Shown in pieces: positions 60,593 to 64,000 of a stretch of DNA of 64,000 bases. Each line of letters starts with the position of its first letter. The first letter of the stretch is position 1. The notes below the pieces were generated by a model. It worked only from the letters and a program-made list of their open reading frames with translations, did no database searches and had not been told where the DNA came from. The position numbers were made by a program, and so were the translations under genes. This stretch comes from Bacillus sp. FJAT-42376 (GTDB lineage Bacteria; Bacillota; Bacilli; Bacillales; Bacillaceae), in contig NZ_CP033906.1 of NCBI RefSeq assembly GCF_003816055.1, positions 744,001 through 808,000 on the forward strand, read 5' to 3'.

Positions 60593-61216
60593 ATGAAGGA
60601 AGCCTATTATGACCACATCATGAATGTAAAAACAGAAAGATATCAGAAAGAAATCCTGCAGGCCGTGCACTATCATTATCATCGCTATGAGCCGACTCCC
60701 TATCGCGCGCTCGACGCCTTATTTGAATATTATAAGCTGGAAAGCGATGATCACGTGGTTGATTTCGGCTGCGGAATGGGACGCTTAATTTTTTATATCC
60801 ATTATCATTTCCATGCTTCCGTTACCGGAATTGAAATGAACAAAGGGCTGTATGAAGCAGCACTTGAAAACCTGGACCGCTACGGCAAAAAAACAAAAAA
60901 GAACAAAGACAAAATCCAGTTCCAATGCTGCCTGGCTGAAGAATACCCGATTGGACCGGAAGATAATAAATTCTACTTTTTCAATCCTTTTTCCATCCAG
61001 GTATTTATTAAAATCGTTCACAACATTCTTCTTTCAGTGGAAAAAGAACCGCGTGAAACGGAACTTGTTTTGTATTATCCTTCCGAGGAATACATTCTCT
61101 TTTTAGAGAACCAGACAGGCTATGAGCTGAAAGAAGAGGTGTATGTACCTGAGCTCTACGAAAACAATCCGGCGGAAAAGTTTATGATTTACAGGCTTTC
61201 TTTCCTATTGGATTAA
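60593..61216 (+). CDS. SAM-dependent methyltransferase
   Basis: The protein has 207 residues. Motif I is DHVVDFGCGMGRLIFYI, followed by SVTGIEMNKGLYEAALENL (acidic end of beta 2) and KFYFFNPFSIQVFIKIVHNIL in place of the usual D/N-P-P-Y motif IV. The class I methyltransferase fold is clear. The substrate is unknown. The start follows TTTAGGAGTGA. Divergent from the hypothetical gene. Confidence 0.82.
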   Translation: MKEAYYDHIMNVKTERYQKEILQAVHYHYHRYEPTPYRALDALFEYYKLESDDHVVDFGCGMGRLIFYIHYHFHASVTGIEMNKGLYEAALENLDRYGKKTKKNKDKIQFQCCLAEEYPIGPEDNKFYFFNPFSIQVFIKIVHNILLSVEKEPRETELVLYYPSEEYILFLENQTGYELKEEVYVPELYENNPAEKFMIYRLSFLLD

Positions 61217-61271
61217 AATGATTAGAAAAGAATGGGTATCTTTCAATGGATTCCGCATAAGTGAGCCATTT

Positions 61272-61364
61272 TTCATCATAAAGTGAATAAAATTCATTAT
61301 AAGGAAGCTATTTTTCATCATAAATTAAAAAAAATTCATCATAAACGGAAAAAATTCATTATAA
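61272..61364. repeat. Five-copy TTCATYATAA array at 20-21 bp period
   Basis: TTCAT(C/T)ATAA occurs at 61272, 61293, 61314, 61335 and 61355, spaced 21, 21, 21 and 20 bp. The spacers are A-rich. The design equals that of the TCGATNATA array at 556-651. Confidence 0.8.
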
Positions 61365-61475
61365 CTACTAGCCAAATGCAATTTCTGGTGATAAATCAGC
61401 AATTATACTCAGTGGAATTGATAACGAGGGGGTTCAAAAAGAATTAAGCACCCCTTCCTGATAATGTGCAGTATG

Positions 61476-61513
61476 AAAAAGCCAGCAGATGCAACGTTCT
61501 CCTGGCTTTTTTT
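61476..61513 (+). terminator. Terminator
   Basis: AAAAAGCCAG pairs with CTGGCTTTTT over a 16-base loop, with a long T-tract. Confidence 0.75.
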
Positions 61514-61520
61514 ATTATTT

Positions 61521-61669
61521 GGGTCTGTTAAAGCCTGATGTTGATTTTTAACACCTGTTGTTTGGAGTGGAAGGTGCGAGACTCCTGCGGGAACTGCAGC
61601 GGGACAGGTGAGACGCCGCAGGCGCAAAGCGCCTGCAACGGAAATTAACAGCCAATTTTAACAGAGCCC
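61521..61669. repeat. Bacillaceae interspersed repeat (MITE-like), about 149 bp
   Basis: GGGTCTGTTAAA at the left end matches the complement of TTTAACAGAGCCC at the right end (one indel). The core GGAGTGGAAGGTGCGAGACT continuing into CCTGCGGGA is a sequence I recall as a common intergenic repeat in Bacillus genomes, here with an internal deletion. A hairpin GCAGGCGC/GCGCCTGC lies at 61618-61636. The element abuts the stop codon of the next gene. Confidence 0.65.
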
Positions 61670-61670
61670 A

Positions 61671-62360
61671 TTATTTAGAAAGAAAGTATTCAACTGCCGC
61701 CAAAAATTCAGGGAGCTTCTCATCATGAACAAAGTGTCCGGCGCCTTCAATCGTCACGAGTTCACAATCAGGAATCAACTCTGATACTTCCTTCAATTTA
61801 TCCTGAGGGATGTGACTGGCCCCGCCGCCGATGATCAGAGTTGGAGCAGAAATGTCCGGAAGACGTGCCCACCAATTGGGATTGGGCTCATTCAGCTGCC
61901 TCATAATCGAAGGCACCACAGCCCAATCGAATGGAAGCGGATCGGAAGGTTCAGAAGGTATATCCAGCGGCTTATCCGGAAAGGGAGGCGGTGTGTCTTC
62001 GACAATCAGCTGTTCTACTCTTTCAGGAAAGATTTCCGAAAAGAGATAGGATACTGTCCCGCCCATGGAATGCCCCAAAAGGGTAAAGGTCTCCAAATTC
62101 ATTGCATCTGCAAAATGAAGCAGGTCTTCGCACATTAGTTCAAACGAGTATTTCCCCGGCCTTGCACTTCCGCCTTGCCCCCTTTGATCAAGGGCCAGAA
62201 CGCGGTATTTCTCTCCCAAAACAGCAGCGGCATGATCCCACGATTCACCACTCATCCCAAGTGCATGAAGCGCAACAATCGGCGGGGCAGAAGCTTCTCC
62301 TGTTTCCCGGTATTGGAAGGAAAGTCCGTTCAATTCCAGATGGTTTACGCGTGTTTCCAT
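61671..62360 (-). CDS. Alpha/beta hydrolase
   Basis: The product is about 229 residues from ATG 62360, preceded by AAGGAG. The upstream start at 62402 has no site. The fold is clear: VALHALGMSGESWDH (oxyanion HG-like region), LALDQRGQGGSARPGKYSF, the nucleophile elbow LLGHSMGGTVS with the serine, and the histidine in IEGAGHFVHDEKLPEF. It hydrolyses an ester or similar bond and the substrate is unknown. Its 3' end touches the interspersed repeat. Confidence 0.9.
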   Translation of the reverse strand: METRVNHLELNGLSFQYRETGEASAPPIVALHALGMSGESWDHAAAVLGEKYRVLALDQRGQGGSARPGKYSFELMCEDLLHFADAMNLETFTLLGHSMGGTVSYLFSEIFPERVEQLIVEDTPPPFPDKPLDIPSEPSDPLPFDWAVVPSIMRQLNEPNPNWWARLPDISAPTLIIGGGASHIPQDKLKEVSELIPDCELVTIEGAGHFVHDEKLPEFLAAVEYFLSK

Positions 62361-62526
62361 TCGATCATCTCCTTGGACAGTTTTGTCTGCTTGATGTACC
62401 AACTATGATTTAATTCAGCGGATAGGGGGGAATTCCCTTCCGGCCAAAATATTTATGCCAGCTGGAGGTGTAGTATGACACGCCAGACAGCTAAGATATA
62501 ACGAGCAGAAGCTGTATTGCACTTTC

Positions 62527-62556
62527 TAGACATATGCTTTCTGGATACGATATAAT
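62527..62556 (+). promoter_or_regulatory. Promoter of a probably leaderless transcript
   Basis: TAGACA (62527-62532), 18 bp, then TATAAT (62551-62556). The expected transcription start, about seven bases downstream, coincides with ATG 62564. Confidence 0.6.
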
Positions 62557-62563
62557 ATGGCAC

Positions 62564-62881
62564 ATGAGAATTCCTAATCATCCATCAGCTGAAAGTATAC
62601 AGTTAACGAAAGTTCTTCACGCTTTAAGTGACCCAAATAGATTGAGGATTGTAAAGAGTATAGCTAGTAAGGGTGAAGAAGTTTGTACGTATTACTCTTA
62701 TGAATTTAATATTTCAAAATCGACGGTTTCTCACCACATTAAAACGTTAAGAGAAGCCGGTATTATCAAGGTGCGTGTAGAAGGTTCCCAGCATTTCTAC
62801 TCCATCAGAATGGAGGATCTGAACGGGAAATTTCCTGGATTAATGGAGATTGTTCTCTCAGCAGATCCTGAATCATATTAA
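62564..62881 (+). CDS. ArsR-family winged helix regulator
   Basis: The product is 105 residues from ATG 62564. Neither this ATG nor the earlier ATG 62534 has a ribosome binding site, and the promoter at 62527-62556 would start the mRNA at the ATG itself. The ArsR-type helix-turn-helix is TKVLHALSDPNRLRIVKSIASKGEEVCTYYSYEFNISKSTVSHHIKTLREAGIIKVRVEGSQHFYSI. One cysteine (EEVCTYY) sits near the alpha 3 region. No full metal site is visible. It may regulate the aldo-keto reductase that follows. Confidence 0.85.
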   Translation: MRIPNHPSAESIQLTKVLHALSDPNRLRIVKSIASKGEEVCTYYSYEFNISKSTVSHHIKTLREAGIIKVRVEGSQHFYSIRMEDLNGKFPGLMEIVLSADPESY

Positions 62882-62911
62882 AAAAGTCCTGGTCTATCCA
62901 GGGCTTTTTCT
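62881..62911 (+). terminator. Terminator after the ArsR gene
   Basis: AAAAAGTCCTGG pairs with CCAGGGCTTTTT, one mismatch, starting in the stop codon. Confidence 0.75.
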
Positions 62912-63023
62912 TTTTGGTTGTTAAAATAAATGAAGCATGATAACATTCTTTAAGTGTTCGATAATCATAGAATACTAGAACTCTAGAATGTAAAAAGTTA
63001 GCTTCAATGAGGAGGAAAAATCA

Positions 63024-63956
63024 ATGAAAGAAGTTCTCTTAAATAAAGCAAATATAAAAGTGACGCAAATCGGGTTAGGGACCAATGCAGTAGGCGGTCA
63101 TAATCTATTTACAGATTTAGATGAGGAACAGGGAAAAAATTTAGTAAAAGAGGCATTGAATCTGGGCATTGCATTTATTGATACAGCTGACGTCTACGGA
63201 TTCGGACGGTCGGAAGAACTGGTAGGAGAAGTAATTAAACCCCATCGTTCTGAGCTAAAGCTTGCTACTAAAGGTGCTGTAGAAAAAATAGGGGAGAATA
63301 CAAGGATTAACAACAAACCGGAGTATTTACGCGCAGCAATAGAGAAGAGTTTAAAAAGGCTTCAAACGGATTTTATTGATTTATATTACTTGCATTATCC
63401 GGACAACGAAACGCCTTTAACTGAATCAATCGGTGAATTATCCCGCTTAAAAGAAGAGGGGAAAATCGGGGCTATAGGAGTCTCCAACGTCAATCTGAAT
63501 CAGCTAAAAGAAGCAAACCAGCACGGAGAAATTGATGTGATTCAATCCCCTTACAACATGCTGGACCGTTCGGCAGAAGAAGGCCTTCTTCCTTACAGCA
63601 GGGAACATAACATCTCCTTTGTTCCATATGGACCGCTGGCATTCGGAATTCTGGGTGGTAAATACAGCCGTTCACTGACATTAAAAGAGGGGGACTGGAG
63701 AAAGGAAGAACCTTTATTTCAACCGGAAACCTTTTTAACTGTTTTAGATAAGGTCGAAAAATTAAAAGCGATAGCCGAAGATAAAGAAGCCAGTCTATCC
63801 AATTTAGCACTCGCATGGCTCCTGTCACAAGACGGAATTGACACCGTAATCCCCGGCGGCAAGCGGGCTGAGCAGGTAAGAGAGAATGTGAAAGCAGATT
63901 CTTTAATTCTGTCATCTGGGGATTTGATTAAAATCGGATCTATACTCGGTAAATAA
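63024..63956 (+). CDS. Aldo/keto reductase (third of three)
   Basis: The protein has 310 residues. The catalytic set is D and Y in IAFIDTADVYGFGRSEE, K in LKLATKGAV and H in LYYLHYPDNE. The cofactor motif IPGGKRAEQVRENVKA and the N-terminal VTQIGLGTNAVGGHN resemble IolS/YccK-type reductases of Bacillus. The start follows GAGGAGG. A terminator separates it from the ArsR gene, but their order suggests a regulatory link. The window ends 44 bp after its stop. Confidence 0.88.
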   Translation: MKEVLLNKANIKVTQIGLGTNAVGGHNLFTDLDEEQGKNLVKEALNLGIAFIDTADVYGFGRSEELVGEVIKPHRSELKLATKGAVEKIGENTRINNKPEYLRAAIEKSLKRLQTDFIDLYYLHYPDNETPLTESIGELSRLKEEGKIGAIGVSNVNLNQLKEANQHGEIDVIQSPYNMLDRSAEEGLLPYSREHNISFVPYGPLAFGILGGKYSRSLTLKEGDWRKEEPLFQPETFLTVLDKVEKLKAIAEDKEASLSNLALAWLLSQDGIDTVIPGGKRAEQVRENVKADSLILSSGDLIKIGSILGK

Positions 63957-64000
63957 ACATGTATCATAAGAATGACGAAAGCAAAAAAGCGGCTGGTGCT

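Overview
The window looks like chromosomal DNA of a Bacillaceae species (low-GC Bacillota). It opens in the 3' end of gatB and later carries dgkB (yerQ) and rlmCD (yefA), which in Bacillus lie close together downstream of gatCAB. Strong purine-rich ribosome binding sites, frequent TTG and GTG starts, U-tract terminators and families such as YfmQ and a RlmCD-type methyltransferase fit this. The genus cannot be fixed from this sequence alone. No tRNA, rRNA, CRISPR array, phage structural gene or integrase was seen.

Layout. (1) 0-19.4 kb lies between gatB and dgkB: three scattered paralogous small membrane proteins, an AT-rich GNAT gene inside a cassette with inverted-repeat ends, a MutS-family protein without an Smr domain, an ECF sigma factor with its DUF4179 partner, an ABC exporter preceded by a possible 18-codon leader peptide, amino-acid permease and exporter genes, a CorA-like transporter, a glutamine-amidotransferase-type hydrolase with a sigma-B-like promoter, a SUFU-domain protein and a TetR/YhgE-type pair. 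(2) 19.4-24.5 kb holds dgkB, an APC transporter and rlmCD. (3) 24.5-37.1 kb is an AT-rich accessory (defence) island. It has a decayed gene on the left, a Sau3AI-like restriction-modification system (C5-cytosine methyltransferase, double-MutH nuclease) with a Mig-type T:G mismatch glycosylase, a three-gene operon (standalone MutH-like pseudo-nuclease, ParB-like protein, PLD-SNF2 helicase), a HelD-like helicase preceded by a perfect 16-bp inverted repeat, and a truncated DUF3427 helicase remnant on the right. (4) 37.2-64 kb returns to ordinary metabolism: a MarR/aldo-keto reductase pair with two operators, mnmH-selD for 2-selenouridine in tRNA next to a YraQ-type permease, a chemoreceptor with an orphan sugar-binding lipoprotein, a four-carbon acid sugar operon with a divergent GntR regulator, a cupin-HD-GYP protein, two further aldo-keto reductases and several hypothetical genes.

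The best candidate for an undescribed system is 29197-33783. The first protein is homologous to the C-terminal MutH-like domain of the neighbouring restriction enzyme but lacks the catalytic glutamate. It is followed at 12 and 6 bp by a ParB-like protein and a PLD-SNF2 motor. A reasonable hypothesis is that the MutH-like protein reads the same sites as the restriction system and directs the PLD-SNF2 effector. Other notable patterns are two five-copy arrays of short motifs at a 20-21 bp period (556-651 and 61272-61364), three operator-like motifs at an exact 21-bp period before the four-carbon acid operon, and a GATC inside the predicted -35 box of the methyltransferase.
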